Source: Paraglaciecola algarum (GTDB lineage: Bacteria; Pseudomonadota; Gammaproteobacteria; Enterobacterales; Alteromonadaceae). From it: 64,000 bases of DNA. Below, in pieces: positions 9,851 to 19,078 of this stretch. Numbering within the stretch: position 1 is the stretch's first letter; every line of letters starts with the position of its first letter. A program made the translations under genes and the position numbers. Under the pieces are notes generated by a model. The model did not search any database and was not told where the DNA came from. It saw only the letters and a program-made list of their open reading frames with translations. Location: assembly GCF_021532655.1 (NCBI RefSeq), contig NZ_JAKGAS010000012.1:1-64000 (forward strand), given 5' to 3'.

Positions 9851-9854
9851 AAAG

Positions 9855-10009
9855 ACTAAAGCGTGTCACAGAGGCACACAGAGAAAAACAATGAAATGTT
9901 AAAATCAAAAGATGATCACAGAGGCTGCGCTACACAGAGATAAACCAATATTAGGTAATATCTGAGTTTTTAACTTTATTTACCTCTGTGCCACTCTGTT
10001 ACAAGTTTT
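9855..10009. repeat. Dispersed CACAGAG repeats
   Basis: CACAGAGGCACACAGAG near 9868-9884, CACAGAGGCTGCGCTACAC near 9916-9940 and an inverted CCTCTGTGCCACTCTGTT near 9982-9999. No coding signal. Confidence 0.75.
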
Positions 10010-10393
10010 TTATAAACGTAAGCGTTTTAATCCATGAATTAATTTTTTTACATTAAAATTGATAATTAGTCCTGTATTTATATGACTTAATTTCATATAT
10101 GTAAGGGTCTGGGCCACATGTACGGGTAGGATTTTATCTATGGCCTTTAGCTCAATAATAAGCTTTTCAGGTAATAAAATATCAATTCGATAGCCAGTAT
10201 CAATTTTTAAACCTTTATAGGTTAAGGGCAAAATAACTTGCCTCGAAGCCGTGATGTCATGCTTATTTAATTCATACATTAAGCAGGATTCATAAGTCGA
10301 TTCTAGTAATCCAGGCCCTAATATTTTGTGTACTTCTATAGCGTGACCAATGATTGATTGTGTGAGTAGATCCGTATGCATGGCAAAGTCCAT
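10010..10393 (-). CDS. GxxExxY protein, function unknown
   Basis: 127 residues with the family signature: AIEVHKILGPGLLESTYE (G-x-x-E-x-x-Y), then YRIDILLPEKLIIELKAID, which resembles a PD-(D/E)xK nuclease-fold core with D, E and K spaced as D-(x)n-ExK. The C-terminal part (GLIINFNVKKLIHGLKRL) is also typical. Members are scattered in marine bacterial genomes, often near polysaccharide genes and repeats; biochemical activity is not established. It sits opposite to the EPS operon inside repeat sequence, so it was probably a separate arrival. Confidence 0.88.
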   Translation of the reverse strand: MDFAMHTDLLTQSIIGHAIEVHKILGPGLLESTYESCLMYELNKHDITASRQVILPLTYKGLKIDTGYRIDILLPEKLIIELKAIDKILPVHVAQTLTYMKLSHINTGLIINFNVKKLIHGLKRLRL

Positions 10394-10439
10394 TTATCAT
10401 CTTGTGGTTTACGTAAGGGTAGTACAATTTAAATGATTG

Positions 10440-10880
10440 CTCTTATCGGTTTAAAAGCCAAAGCGTATCACAGAAACTAGGCCCACAGAGAAAAGCAAAA
10501 CTAGGTAATTCTTAACTTTCTTTACCTCTGTGCCACTCTGTGACAATTTTTTAATTTATTGCTTTTAAAAGCCAACGCGTGTCACAGAGGCTGCGCGCCC
10601 ACAGAGAAAAGCAAAACTAGGTAATTCTTAACTTTCTTTACCTCTGTGCCACTCTGTGACGATTTTTTGATCTTGTCGGCGAAGCCGCCATTTGAAAACT
10701 CTGTGTACCTCTGTGATCAGCTTTTGCCCTTGCTTTTAGAATCAACCAACTCTGTGGCCCTCTGTGACTAGCTTTCGCTCTTCTTCTTTAATTCTTAACA
10801 AATGTATTGTTTTTCCTTGGTTGTCACTGTGGTAAATTACTCTTGTTATTTTTAATAAGGAAAACCACTGTGGTAAATGC
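10440..10880. repeat. Dispersed CACAGAG repeat cluster
   Basis: At least two tandem copies of a roughly 115-nt unit (near 10455-10570 and 10570-10690). Each runs from CACAGA...CACAGAGAAAAGCAAAAC through GGTAATTCTTAACTTTCTTT to CCTCTGTGCCACTCTGTGAC. Degenerate CTCTGTG modules continue to about 10770. A duplicated CACTGTGGTAAAT motif lies near 10828-10840 and 10866-10878. Confidence 0.8.
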
Positions 10881-10910
10881 ACTTCATCTTTTAGGTACCG
10901 GAGAAAAAGC

Positions 10911-11639
10911 GTGATCGACATTCACAGTCACATACTTCCTGGGGTGGATGACGGCGCTCGGACTTTACCCGAGGCCCTCGACATGCTGCGCATGGCCGTT
11001 GACGGTGGTGTCACCGTGCAGGTACTTACTCCCCATATTCACTTTGGCCGTTTTGAAAACCAAAAAGCTGACTTGCAACAGCGCTTTGCTGTTTTTCAAG
11101 AACAAGTAGACAACGCCAATATAAAAATTGGCCTACAGCTAGGTAGCGAAGTGCGTATTAGCAGTGAAATAATGCAGCTAGTGGCCCAAGACGCCATACC
11201 CACTCTAGGCGTGTATAACGGCAAAAAGACTTTCTTGTTAGAGTTCCCCCGTATTGACGTACCAGTTGGCTACGAAAACCTAGTGAAATGGTTGTTAGCT
11301 AAAAACTATTTACCTATCATTGTTCACCCAGAACGTAATCAAACCTTTGTGCGTCAGCCACAAAAATTGCAAACTTTAATCAATATGGGCTGCCCCCTAC
11401 AAATCACCGCCAGCAGCCTAACAGGCTTATTTGGTGACGAAGCCCAGCAGAATGCCGAAAAATTATTATTAGACGGCAACGTCAGCGCTATCGCTTCTGA
11501 TTGTCATAACCTCAAAGGTCGTAAACCGAATTTACATGAAGGGATAACCGCCGCTAAAGCCTTAATAGATGAAAGTTTGATTAACCCATTAATCAGTAGT
11601 ATTCCTGCTCAATTGACTACAGTTAATTATGACCAATGA
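10911..11639 (+). CDS. CpsB/CapC-type tyrosine-protein phosphatase (PHP fold)
   Basis: 242 residues. Manganese-dependent PHP-family phosphatase of the CpsB/YwqE type that dephosphorylates BY-kinases and so cycles EPS assembly. Metal-binding motifs are visible: MIDIHSHILPGVDDGA at the N terminus, LTPHIHFG near 40, EFPR near 125, VHPERN near 145 and ASDCHNLKGR near 198. The start is GTG 10911 with GGAG six bases upstream. It overlaps the next gene by 11 bases. This is the Gram-positive-style partner rather than a Wzb-type low-molecular-weight phosphatase, which is common with Wzc-like kinases in marine Alteromonadales. Confidence 0.92.
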   Translation: MIDIHSHILPGVDDGARTLPEALDMLRMAVDGGVTVQVLTPHIHFGRFENQKADLQQRFAVFQEQVDNANIKIGLQLGSEVRISSEIMQLVAQDAIPTLGVYNGKKTFLLEFPRIDVPVGYENLVKWLLAKNYLPIIVHPERNQTFVRQPQKLQTLINMGCPLQITASSLTGLFGDEAQQNAEKLLLDGNVSAIASDCHNLKGRKPNLHEGITAAKALIDESLINPLISSIPAQLTTVNYDQ

Positions 11640-12771
11640 CGTTAAACCACAAACTTTAGATCAAGAAGAAATAGAAACCCTTTTAGCCAAGCTACTATTG
11701 TCACCAGACATTGAGTGGATAAATGAAGTAACTAACAAATACTCCGCTGCTGTATTACTAGAGCAAGCTATAAAACACGGTGTGGCAGCAGTACTTTATC
11801 AAGCTTGGTTAAAATTTGATGAAAAGTCACAACAGATTAGTTGTATTGATCTTTTTAAAAATATTGATAATAAATTAAAGCTAATGCATGGCTTTTTACA
11901 GCCTGTAACTGACCAAGTATTTAATGCCTTTCGGCAACATAATATTGCTTTTGTTATGTTAAAAGGTTACGCCCTTAGTCATAGTGTTTACTCACTTCCA
12001 CATATTCGCCCCCGTACAGATATTGATATATTAATAGATGAAAAAGACTCAGACAGATTACGAGCCTTATTAGAATCTTTAGGGTTTAACAATCCAAGAG
12101 GTTGGCAGCCTAAAGTCATTATTGATCAGTTTTCTTTCAACAAAGAAATCGCTAATGGTATTAAGCTTAGTTTAGATGTGCATTTAAAAATCAGTAACGA
12201 CAAGTCACTACAAGAGGTGATTACTTTTGACGAATTGATGCACGATGGCAGTCGTCACTTAAAAAACACTGGCCAGCTAATTAGTAAGCCCTATGGTTTA
12301 ATCCATGCAGTTTTTCATTTGTTACATCACCAGAAACATGGGGACTTTATCAAACTGGTTTGGTATTACGATATTAAATTATTGCTAGAAAATATGACTA
12401 AAAGCGAATACCAAACATTAAAAACTCTGATTACAGAAAAAAAATGTGGCGCAGTAGTTAATGCTGTCTTAGCGAAAGTGGATGCTTTATTTACAGTAGA
12501 AAAAATTAAGGCATTAAGTACAGATTTAGCAAACGTTGAATCTAGTCCTAAGTTTGACCACCTGTTGACTCGGCCTTCTATATTACTTGTCACTTGGCAT
12601 AACTTTACATTGGTGAAAGGGGTAGCAGGAAAGTTTTTATTTATTTTAGAAACATTTTTCCCACCCAAAGAAGAGATATATGTAAAATACGGTAGAGCCT
12701 CAAAATGGCCTCTGCCATTGTTATATATGCGAAGAATATTCGGTGGAATTAGACGGTTTCTTTTAAAATAG
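11629..12771 (+). CDS. Nucleotidyltransferase-fold protein (NTP_transf_5 family)
   Basis: 380 residues. The core AFVMLKGYALSHSVYS...RPRTDIDILIDEKD matches uncharacterised nucleotidyltransferases of the NTP_transf_5 type: a K-G-x-x-L element followed by an R-x-x-x-D-I-D-I-L metal-binding motif (near residues 113-140). A second part is helical with LIHAVFHLLHHQKHG. Members occur in exopolysaccharide loci and also in lasso-peptide loci; in the latter a modifying role has been suggested. The gene overlaps the phosphatase gene by 11 bases, so the two are co-translated. Given the lasso cluster 15 kb away, either association is possible. Confidence 0.75.
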   Translation: MTNDVKPQTLDQEEIETLLAKLLLSPDIEWINEVTNKYSAAVLLEQAIKHGVAAVLYQAWLKFDEKSQQISCIDLFKNIDNKLKLMHGFLQPVTDQVFNAFRQHNIAFVMLKGYALSHSVYSLPHIRPRTDIDILIDEKDSDRLRALLESLGFNNPRGWQPKVIIDQFSFNKEIANGIKLSLDVHLKISNDKSLQEVITFDELMHDGSRHLKNTGQLISKPYGLIHAVFHLLHHQKHGDFIKLVWYYDIKLLLENMTKSEYQTLKTLITEKKCGAVVNAVLAKVDALFTVEKIKALSTDLANVESSPKFDHLLTRPSILLVTWHNFTLVKGVAGKFLFILETFFPPKEEIYVKYGRASKWPLPLLYMRRIFGGIRRFLLK

Positions 12772-12928
12772 TAGTTATGCCATATTCTGAAGAAAAATTA
12801 TCATCTTTTTACAATATCATTAAAATTAGTGTTGAAAGTTGTAAGTAAACAGTAGATATCGCTCTTAAATTAGATTTAGTGGATATTTTTGTAAAGAATT
12901 AAGGAAAACATAAAGTGGGGAGCGTTAC

Positions 12929-14038
12929 GTGAAAATAGCAGTGTTAACTTACAATTTGGGGTTGAATTATGGTGGAATATTACAGTCTTACGCGTTAATG
13001 GAAACATTAAAAAGATTGGAGCATGAACCTGAACTTTTATTCATTAAAACAAGATACCAACCCAGCTGGAAAGGTGTAGTTAAGAAAAATTTACTTTCGA
13101 TGTTTTCTCGTAAATATAAAAACCTGCATGATGGGCGTATTTACAAAAACACATTTGATTTCGTTGATAAGTATATTCATCCCAAAACCCAGCCACTTGA
13201 AAATGCTGATGACTTCTCAAATATTGAAAAAAATAACTATGACGCATATGTTGTAGGTAGTGACCAAGTATGGAGAGCAAGGATGTTTAGGCATATTGAC
13301 CGTGCCTTTTTTGGGTTTGTCAAAAGTGATAAGCCAATCCTGCTGTCATATGCTCCATCTTTTGGTGTTGAAACTTGGGATTACACAGAAGAAGAAACAA
13401 AAAAATATCAAAAGCAAATTCAAAGATTTAGTGGTGTTTCTGTCAGGGAGGATAGTGGAGTAGCGCTATGTAAAACATACTTAAACAAAGATGCAGTGCA
13501 TGTCCTTGACCCCACCATGTTATTGAGTGCTGATGATTATAGACAGTTGATTATTGCAGAGAATGAGCCTAATCATAGCGGGGGATTGTTAACTTATATA
13601 CTCGATGAAACAGTCGAAAAATTAGAATCAGTCGATATGATTCTTGAAGAATTGAAAATCTCCTCATTTAAAATAAATGCCAAAGCACATCTTGCTGAAA
13701 ATATTGACGATATGGTTTACCCAACCGTTACCTCATGGCTTAAAGGGTTTGATGATGCGCAATATGTCATCACTGACTCATTCCATGGTTGCGTGTTTGC
13801 TATTTTGTTTAATAAACCATTTATTGCGTACGGTAATAAAAACAGGGGTATGGCAAGGTTTAAATCTTTACTAAAAATGTTTGGATTAGAGAATAGGTTA
13901 GTGGTGAATAAATCTGATTTAAATAAGAATGTCATCGGTGAGAAGATTGACTGGAATGTTGTGAATAGTCAGCTAAATGAGCACCGACAGTTCTCTAAGC
14001 AGTTTGTTATTGATGTACTGAACACTAAAAAAATTTAA
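12929..14038 (+). CDS. Polysaccharide pyruvyl transferase family protein
   Basis: 369 residues with the CsaB/WcaK-type fold: N-terminal VLTYNLGLNYGGILQSYALM, central DAYVVGSDQVWR, LSYAPSFG, a GVSVREDSG motif, and C-terminal VITDSFHGCVFAILFNKPFI. The family moves pyruvate from phosphoenolpyruvate to a sugar as a ketal, adding negative charge to the polymer. The start is GTG 12929 with GGGGAG upstream. It follows the nucleotidyltransferase gene after a 157-base AT-rich gap and is the last plus-strand EPS gene. The nitroreductase family protein at 15529 is a frequent companion of such transferases. Confidence 0.92.
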   Translation: MKIAVLTYNLGLNYGGILQSYALMETLKRLEHEPELLFIKTRYQPSWKGVVKKNLLSMFSRKYKNLHDGRIYKNTFDFVDKYIHPKTQPLENADDFSNIEKNNYDAYVVGSDQVWRARMFRHIDRAFFGFVKSDKPILLSYAPSFGVETWDYTEEETKKYQKQIQRFSGVSVREDSGVALCKTYLNKDAVHVLDPTMLLSADDYRQLIIAENEPNHSGGLLTYILDETVEKLESVDMILEELKISSFKINAKAHLAENIDDMVYPTVTSWLKGFDDAQYVITDSFHGCVFAILFNKPFIAYGNKNRGMARFKSLLKMFGLENRLVVNKSDLNKNVIGEKIDWNVVNSQLNEHRQFSKQFVIDVLNTKKI

Positions 14039-14223
14039 CGCACTAGATATATGATTCACAAATACAATGCCCTTTTCACCTAGGGGATGTTTGTAACTAA
14101 AATCATAATCTAGTTTGAGTCAAACAAAATCAAATAATTGATATTGCCGAATGAAATCGAATTCTGGTTTATGAATGATTCAATTGTAAATTTCAACTGT
14201 ACAGAATCGTTGTAGAGATCTAT

Positions 14224-14264
14224 AGCTGAGTCGTGCTGCATTAAGGAGTCTAGCACTTCTCAGC
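14224..14264. terminator. Imperfect hairpin between convergent EPS half-operons
   Basis: AGCTGAG (14224-14230) pairs with CTCAGCT (14258-14264), and an inner GTGCT pairs with AGCAC. It lies in the 310-base gap between the convergent pyruvyl transferase and acyltransferase genes. There is no long T run, so activity as a bidirectional terminator is uncertain. The rest of the gap is AT-rich without features. Confidence 0.4.
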
Positions 14265-14348
14265 TTTGTGGTTAATTCATTGGTCGTAATCTTATTTTAA
14301 CTTGATAGTTTGTTCTATTGATTCTTACTGATTCGTTTCTCTAATTCA

Positions 14349-15467
14349 TCAGCTTTTTTGTGTTAACTTAGCCCCTATTTTGATAAATGGCTTTTCAATA
14401 GTTTTATATAGTAGCCAAGAAACTGGAACTGTAACTATGCAAGCAATTAAAATTAATAGCCAAGCAACTGGTTGAGTAAGATTGCCATTGTTAATTACTA
14501 CAAACCCACCAACAAAAATGCTAAATATTTGAATATGGATTAGGTACGTTGAATATGACCACTTGCCTAAGGTTTGAATAACAACATTAAAAAATAATAT
14601 ATTGGTAATAGGAGTAAATACCCGCGGTAATTTTGTTAAATTGGCTTCGTACATTAAGATTGGAACGAAAATAAACCAAATTATTACTGCAAGTTTGTCA
14701 CCTAAGAAGCAAGGTAGGATAGTAACGAGTACCCAAAATAACCGTTTTGAATTAAAGTTTTCTATCAGAAACCTACTTGCAATTCCAATCAAAAAGTGTG
14801 GCATTGAAAGTAGTAAGAATGAATTATATTTCCAACTAAAAGCGCTTACATCATTTATCCAATAAAATAGAGAAAGTGAGACAAAAGTTATTATTAGCGT
14901 GAGCTTCAGGCTACGGCTTATCGCAAAGACTAAAAACGGAGCTAGTAAATAAAACTGCCATTCCAGTGATAAACTCCAAGCAGGAGCTAAGAATGACGAG
15001 CTAGCATATTTTAGAATTTCTTCAGGGATAATGCCATGTAGCATTGTTAGATGAAGTATCAGATGCTTGAAAAAGTTATCATCTTCTAAGTTGGCTCGCT
15101 CAATCCTCATTTCAAATGCGTATACCCATGAGAATTCAGTATAGGCAGCTAAATATAGGGGCTTGAGCAGTATAGCTAGGGTTAGAGAGAACAAAAATAT
15201 AGGAAATAACCGAAACCAACGCCGCACAATATAGTTTTTATAAGCTTCGTGTTTTGTAATCAATAAGTGCGCGATAACAAAACCGCTTATAATAATAAAA
15301 ACGTTTACTGCCGTACCGCCCCTTAATAAAAGATGCAGTAAAATATTTACTTGCTCACCGCTATCTGTTGCTTTAGTAGAAAAGCCTGCCAAGTGAAGTG
15401 CATGCCCCACAACAACCCACCAAGCCATCCAAGCTCTTAAGCTCTCTATAGAATTAAATCTGATCAT
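14349..15467 (-). CDS. Acyltransferase 3 family membrane protein
   Basis: 372 residues with about ten hydrophobic segments. The N-terminal SIESLRAWMAWWVVVGHALH carries the conserved R and H of the acyltransferase-3 (OafA/NodX-like) family, followed by VNVFIIISGFVIAHLL and ...SFLAPAWSLSLEWQFYLLAP. Such proteins O-acetylate or succinylate polysaccharide from a cytoplasmic acyl donor. It is the last gene of the long minus-strand EPS run, 61 bases after the nitroreductase gene. The likely role is O-acylation of the repeat unit; the donor cannot be read from sequence. Confidence 0.9.
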   Translation of the reverse strand: MIRFNSIESLRAWMAWWVVVGHALHLAGFSTKATDSGEQVNILLHLLLRGGTAVNVFIIISGFVIAHLLITKHEAYKNYIVRRWFRLFPIFLFSLTLAILLKPLYLAAYTEFSWVYAFEMRIERANLEDDNFFKHLILHLTMLHGIIPEEILKYASSSFLAPAWSLSLEWQFYLLAPFLVFAISRSLKLTLIITFVSLSLFYWINDVSAFSWKYNSFLLLSMPHFLIGIASRFLIENFNSKRLFWVLVTILPCFLGDKLAVIIWFIFVPILMYEANLTKLPRVFTPITNILFFNVVIQTLGKWSYSTYLIHIQIFSIFVGGFVVINNGNLTQPVAWLLILIACIVTVPVSWLLYKTIEKPFIKIGAKLTQKS

Positions 15468-15528
15468 GCTATTAAACCCTTAATAAGTTGCGATTAATAA
15501 AATAAAGCCCTATCAACTTTCATGTTAC

Positions 15529-16527
15529 TTATTCATACATCGCATAAAAATTTTTTAATGACTTTCTTGGCGACTTTGCAAATGATATTGTTTCAAGTGG
15601 TCGACCAAATGCTATGAACATGATTACAGATTCTTTATTTTCTAATATATTAAACTTATAAAGCGCCTTATCATTTTTGATATTTGCAGACCAATTAAGA
15701 GGGCATGCGACAAAACCTTTATTTTGCATGGAGTATAAAAGACTCATGGCAAACATGCCGCCGTCAACAAACGCCTGATTTCTTTCTTCTGGTTTTACAA
15801 AGAATGAAATGTCACTAGTGACTATCGCTAAAGCAGGGATGTCTTCGGTAAATCCTCTATTACCATTTTGTAATTTTAATAAATCGAGTACAAGATTTTT
15901 TTCGGTAATGATTTTTACTCTACAATGCTGTCTGTTGCAGACTGATGGGGTTTTTATGACTGGCTCTATAAGTGCTTCTATTTCTTCTTTTGAAATACTT
16001 TTACTTAGATCAAATTGTCTTACACTCGCCCGATCAAAACACAAATCATCGAATTTATAATCACCGAAGTATTCGGTTATATTTTTAGATACATGCTCAG
16101 AATTACTACTGGTTGCATTTTTTGTATTTTCTAGCGAGTGGTATGCTTCAACTAATTTAGGATCTATCAAATTTAAAGAGTCTTTGTGATAGTTGAAGTA
16201 TAAACCTAATGCAAAAATAGCGTAGTCAACAGATTCTGCCATACGGTTACTATCGAAATTTTTAGCCAATTGTAGATTTTTGAAAATACGGACTAACACA
16301 TCTTTGCCAAATCCCTTTTTGGGATTCTTTAAACTTAACCCTTTTTCTATACGATGAGAGTCCTGCATCAACCAAGTTATAACGGAGTCACTATCGTTTT
16401 TAAAAATGGATGAGTATTTGATAAACCTATTAAAATCATAGAGCGCATGATTAATAAAGTTTATATAGTCCTTAATATTCTTAAGAAAAGGGAAAATAGC
16501 TTTAGGGATTACCTTTTTTATACTCAC
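15529..16527 (-). CDS. Nitroreductase family protein
   Basis: 332 residues. An N-terminal helical region of about 150 residues precedes an FMN-binding nitroreductase fold beginning at FDRASVRQFDLSKSISKEEI, where R-x-S-V-R-x-F corresponds to the family FMN-binding signature. It continues with TPSVCNRQHCRVKIIT and a C-terminal FIAFGRP. Homologues recur in EPS gene clusters together with pyruvyl transferases; their substrate is not known. GTG 16527 is chosen because GGAGTTGTAA sits at the right distance and the product starts MSIKKVIP. Confidence 0.85.
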   Translation of the reverse strand: MSIKKVIPKAIFPFLKNIKDYINFINHALYDFNRFIKYSSIFKNDSDSVITWLMQDSHRIEKGLSLKNPKKGFGKDVLVRIFKNLQLAKNFDSNRMAESVDYAIFALGLYFNYHKDSLNLIDPKLVEAYHSLENTKNATSSNSEHVSKNITEYFGDYKFDDLCFDRASVRQFDLSKSISKEEIEALIEPVIKTPSVCNRQHCRVKIITEKNLVLDLLKLQNGNRGFTEDIPALAIVTSDISFFVKPEERNQAFVDGGMFAMSLLYSMQNKGFVACPLNWSANIKNDKALYKFNILENKESVIMFIAFGRPLETISFAKSPRKSLKNFYAMYE

Positions 16528-16645
16528 TTACAACTCCGTTTTGATTATAAAATCATGATGTTAGAAGAATTTTTTAAAAAATAATATACACGTAAGGGTA
16601 AATAGTATGTTCATAAACTGAATTCCCCCGATTTATTATGCACTG

Positions 16646-17980
16646 TTATGTTTTATGGAAAGGAAATAACACCAGTATAGAAGGCTCTACTCCCAATTTT
16701 TTTACAAGCATAAATCTACTGGCTATCGCTATAAAGCACATTGCGAGGAAATTTGCACATGCACAACCAATTGGACCTGCCCACGGTATAAGAACAATGT
16801 TAAATAATACCTGTATCAACAGGGAAGATAATACTATACGAGAAGCACTACCTTCATTTTCTGTCATTGCTAACATGGCATTACCTGGCCCAAAAAGTAG
16901 TGTGACTAAAACTCCTGCAATATATATACGCATTGCCCATGCACCCGCAACAAATTCAGGTCCGAAGACCATCATTACCTGCTCAGCGAAAATCCAAAAC
17001 CCTAAAGTTATAGGGATCCCTGAAAGAGTAAATAATTTCACCATTATCTCTGCATGTTGTTGGAGCTTTTTTTTATCTGACTTGCCATAAGCTTCGGCAA
17101 TTTGAGGCCTATATTGTAATAAAATAATGGCTCGAATAAGGCCTGCCATTTCGGCGACACGAGCTGCAATTCGAACTAATGCTACGTTTTCTGGGGTTGA
17201 CAGCACTCCCATCATTAGCACGTCAATATGTTGGCCTAATACAAAACCCAATGATACGAGGGAAAAGTGTAAACCGCTTTTTAATAAGGCTTTTTCGCCT
17301 GGGCTTTCTAATAAATCTGCATTTTCGGGCGTATGTGTGTCTATTGTTTGTGTTTTAGCGCGTATTTCTCGTACTGTCGCGGTAATTAATAGAATAGACG
17401 CTATGAGACTACCCACAGCAGCAAAAGCATAAGTAACTGAGACTGAGGTCGCATCTGGTTTTATCCCCATGTACCACACGTAAAAACCAGCTAGGATCAT
17501 TAATACAGGATAAACAATCTGGCTACCGGTAATAGAGCGCACGACTTGTTTGGTCCCTAAACAAATAGACTCAAGGTACTTACGACAAAGTATTACCGGT
17601 AATAATAAAAATGTAGCCAATAAAGTTAATTGATAAGGCCCCACAAAGGGAGTGACTGTGACCACAATCCCCCCAACAGCTGTCACTGCAAGTGTGATGG
17701 GTAATACCCTTTTTATAATGAGTCGCCATAGGTCTTGCCATCGATTTGAAAATACCACTCGGGATTTACCTATACGGGCAATATCTCGCATTAGCACTTG
17801 ATCTAGGCCTGCTGATAAAAGTAGTACCGCTAATGCTGATATAGATAGGGCAATTGATAACAAGCCAAACACTTCGCTACCAAATACACGGGTCATAACG
17901 ATTGTTTGCACAAAGGTTAAGCCTATTGCGAGCATACGCACACTCATTAATTTACCTAGTTTTAGTAAAATTGATTTCAT
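16646..17980 (-). CDS. wzx: Wzx-type polysaccharide flippase
   Basis: 444 residues with about twelve membrane segments, of the polysaccharide transporter (PST/MATE-like) superfamily. The N-terminal MLAIGLTFVQTIVMTRVFGSEVFGLLSIA is characteristic. It should flip the undecaprenyl-linked repeat unit to the periplasm, where the polymerase encoded at 19944-21347 acts. It follows the glycosyltransferase gene after only 3 bases, so it belongs to the same operon. The 118 bases downstream (16528-16645) are AT-rich with no clear terminator. Confidence 0.9.
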   Translation of the reverse strand: MKSILLKLGKLMSVRMLAIGLTFVQTIVMTRVFGSEVFGLLSIALSISALAVLLLSAGLDQVLMRDIARIGKSRVVFSNRWQDLWRLIIKRVLPITLAVTAVGGIVVTVTPFVGPYQLTLLATFLLLPVILCRKYLESICLGTKQVVRSITGSQIVYPVLMILAGFYVWYMGIKPDATSVSVTYAFAAVGSLIASILLITATVREIRAKTQTIDTHTPENADLLESPGEKALLKSGLHFSLVSLGFVLGQHIDVLMMGVLSTPENVALVRIAARVAEMAGLIRAIILLQYRPQIAEAYGKSDKKKLQQHAEIMVKLFTLSGIPITLGFWIFAEQVMMVFGPEFVAGAWAMRIYIAGVLVTLLFGPGNAMLAMTENEGSASRIVLSSLLIQVLFNIVLIPWAGPIGCACANFLAMCFIAIASRFMLVKKLGVEPSILVLFPFHKT

Positions 17981-17983
17981 TTT

Positions 17984-19078
17984 TTATTTTGCTCTTTTAG
18001 CTAAAACTTCTTGGTAAAATTGAATACTCTGCTGTGCAATTAGATCCCATTCGAATAGTGCTAAGTCTGGTGTGGCACCTGTATTTTTAAGAGACTGGGC
18101 ATGTTTCACTGCTAAAGATAATTGTGAAGCATCAAGCTCGTTATTAATAAGTAGGATCCAATCTTTACCCACTTGTTGTTGTAACTCACGGAATAGCGGA
18201 GTGTCACTGGCTAAAATGGGCCTACCTACCGACAAAGCAAACAAAGCCGCGCCAGAATTTAAAACATCTGAATAAGGGAATACCACTAAATCAGTTTGTT
18301 GAATCGCGGCAATCAATTCATCGTCATCTAAAAATCTATTATCGAATTGGATATCTTGATGTCTATCTTCAGGCAAATTAGCTAAAAGTTGCTGAAGCTT
18401 TTTATCAGGCTCAGTTAAGCTCATTTTACCCTTAAAGCTAAGTTTTATTTTGTTAGCGGGAAGTTGTAAAAATGCCTGCAGTAATTTATAGGCATTTTTA
18501 TAGGGGGTTATTGAGCCAAAAAATAATATTTCTGGTTGCTCGCTGCTTAAGGTATTAGACAGTTTAACGGGGTTAGTTAGTTCTTTGTAATGGCCATGAG
18601 GAATAACCGCATAAGCTTTGTGTTGTAACTGTGACTCTGCTGCTAAAGCACTATTTTTTGATGCTTCAGTCATAAATATGATGCCGTCGATGCTTTTAAG
18701 AAACCAAGGCCAAAAATAACGAGCTAAACGTTCGGAGTTGCGTTGTCCGTCTCTACGGAAATTATGTGCTGTCCAAATAATTGGTACATTTTTTATTGAG
18801 GCCATAGCAAACACTATTCGTAATAGAAAATAGCGTGGCCAGAACCTAAACCCTTTACCTGCAGCTAAAAACGCATCAGGCCAGTGAATATGAATCACGT
18901 CTGGGTTGCCAGCTAATAAAATATTTTGAGGTGAAAATTCTGTCACTCTAGCTGTTGATACTTTTGCAATTGCTTTGTATAAAAAATATTGAAAAGGATT
19001 TCGCGCGCGGTTTTTTTGTTTTGGCCAAGCAAATACTTGCTGTAATGTCTTTGATTTTTTGCGCATTATTTTAGCCAA
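17984..19078 (-). CDS. Glycosyltransferase (GT4-like)
   Basis: 364 residues with a GT-B fold: an N-terminal acceptor domain (DVIHIHWPDAFLA, PIIWTAHNFRRDGQ), then EILFFGSITPYKNAYKLLQA and LVVFPYSDVLNSGAALFALS at the donor site, where GT4 enzymes have an E-x7-E motif. Here the second domain contains a serine-rich SGAALFALSVGRPIL in the usual place, so the catalytic motif deviates from the classic form. It probably adds one sugar of the EPS repeat unit. It overlaps the upstream sulfotransferase gene by 13 bases. Confidence 0.85.
   Translation of the reverse strand: MAKIMRKKSKTLQQVFAWPKQKNRARNPFQYFLYKAIAKVSTARVTEFSPQNILLAGNPDVIHIHWPDAFLAAGKGFRFWPRYFLLRIVFAMASIKNVPIIWTAHNFRRDGQRNSERLARYFWPWFLKSIDGIIFMTEASKNSALAAESQLQHKAYAVIPHGHYKELTNPVKLSNTLSSEQPEILFFGSITPYKNAYKLLQAFLQLPANKIKLSFKGKMSLTEPDKKLQQLLANLPEDRHQDIQFDNRFLDDDELIAAIQQTDLVVFPYSDVLNSGAALFALSVGRPILASDTPLFRELQQQVGKDWILLINNELDASQLSLAVKHAQSLKNTGATPDLALFEWDLIAQQSIQFYQEVLAKRAK

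Noticed and set aside
10010..10393. GxxExxY gene as an EPS operon member
   Set aside because: It is on the opposite strand between repeat clusters and after a strong terminator, so it is not part of the EPS transcripts.
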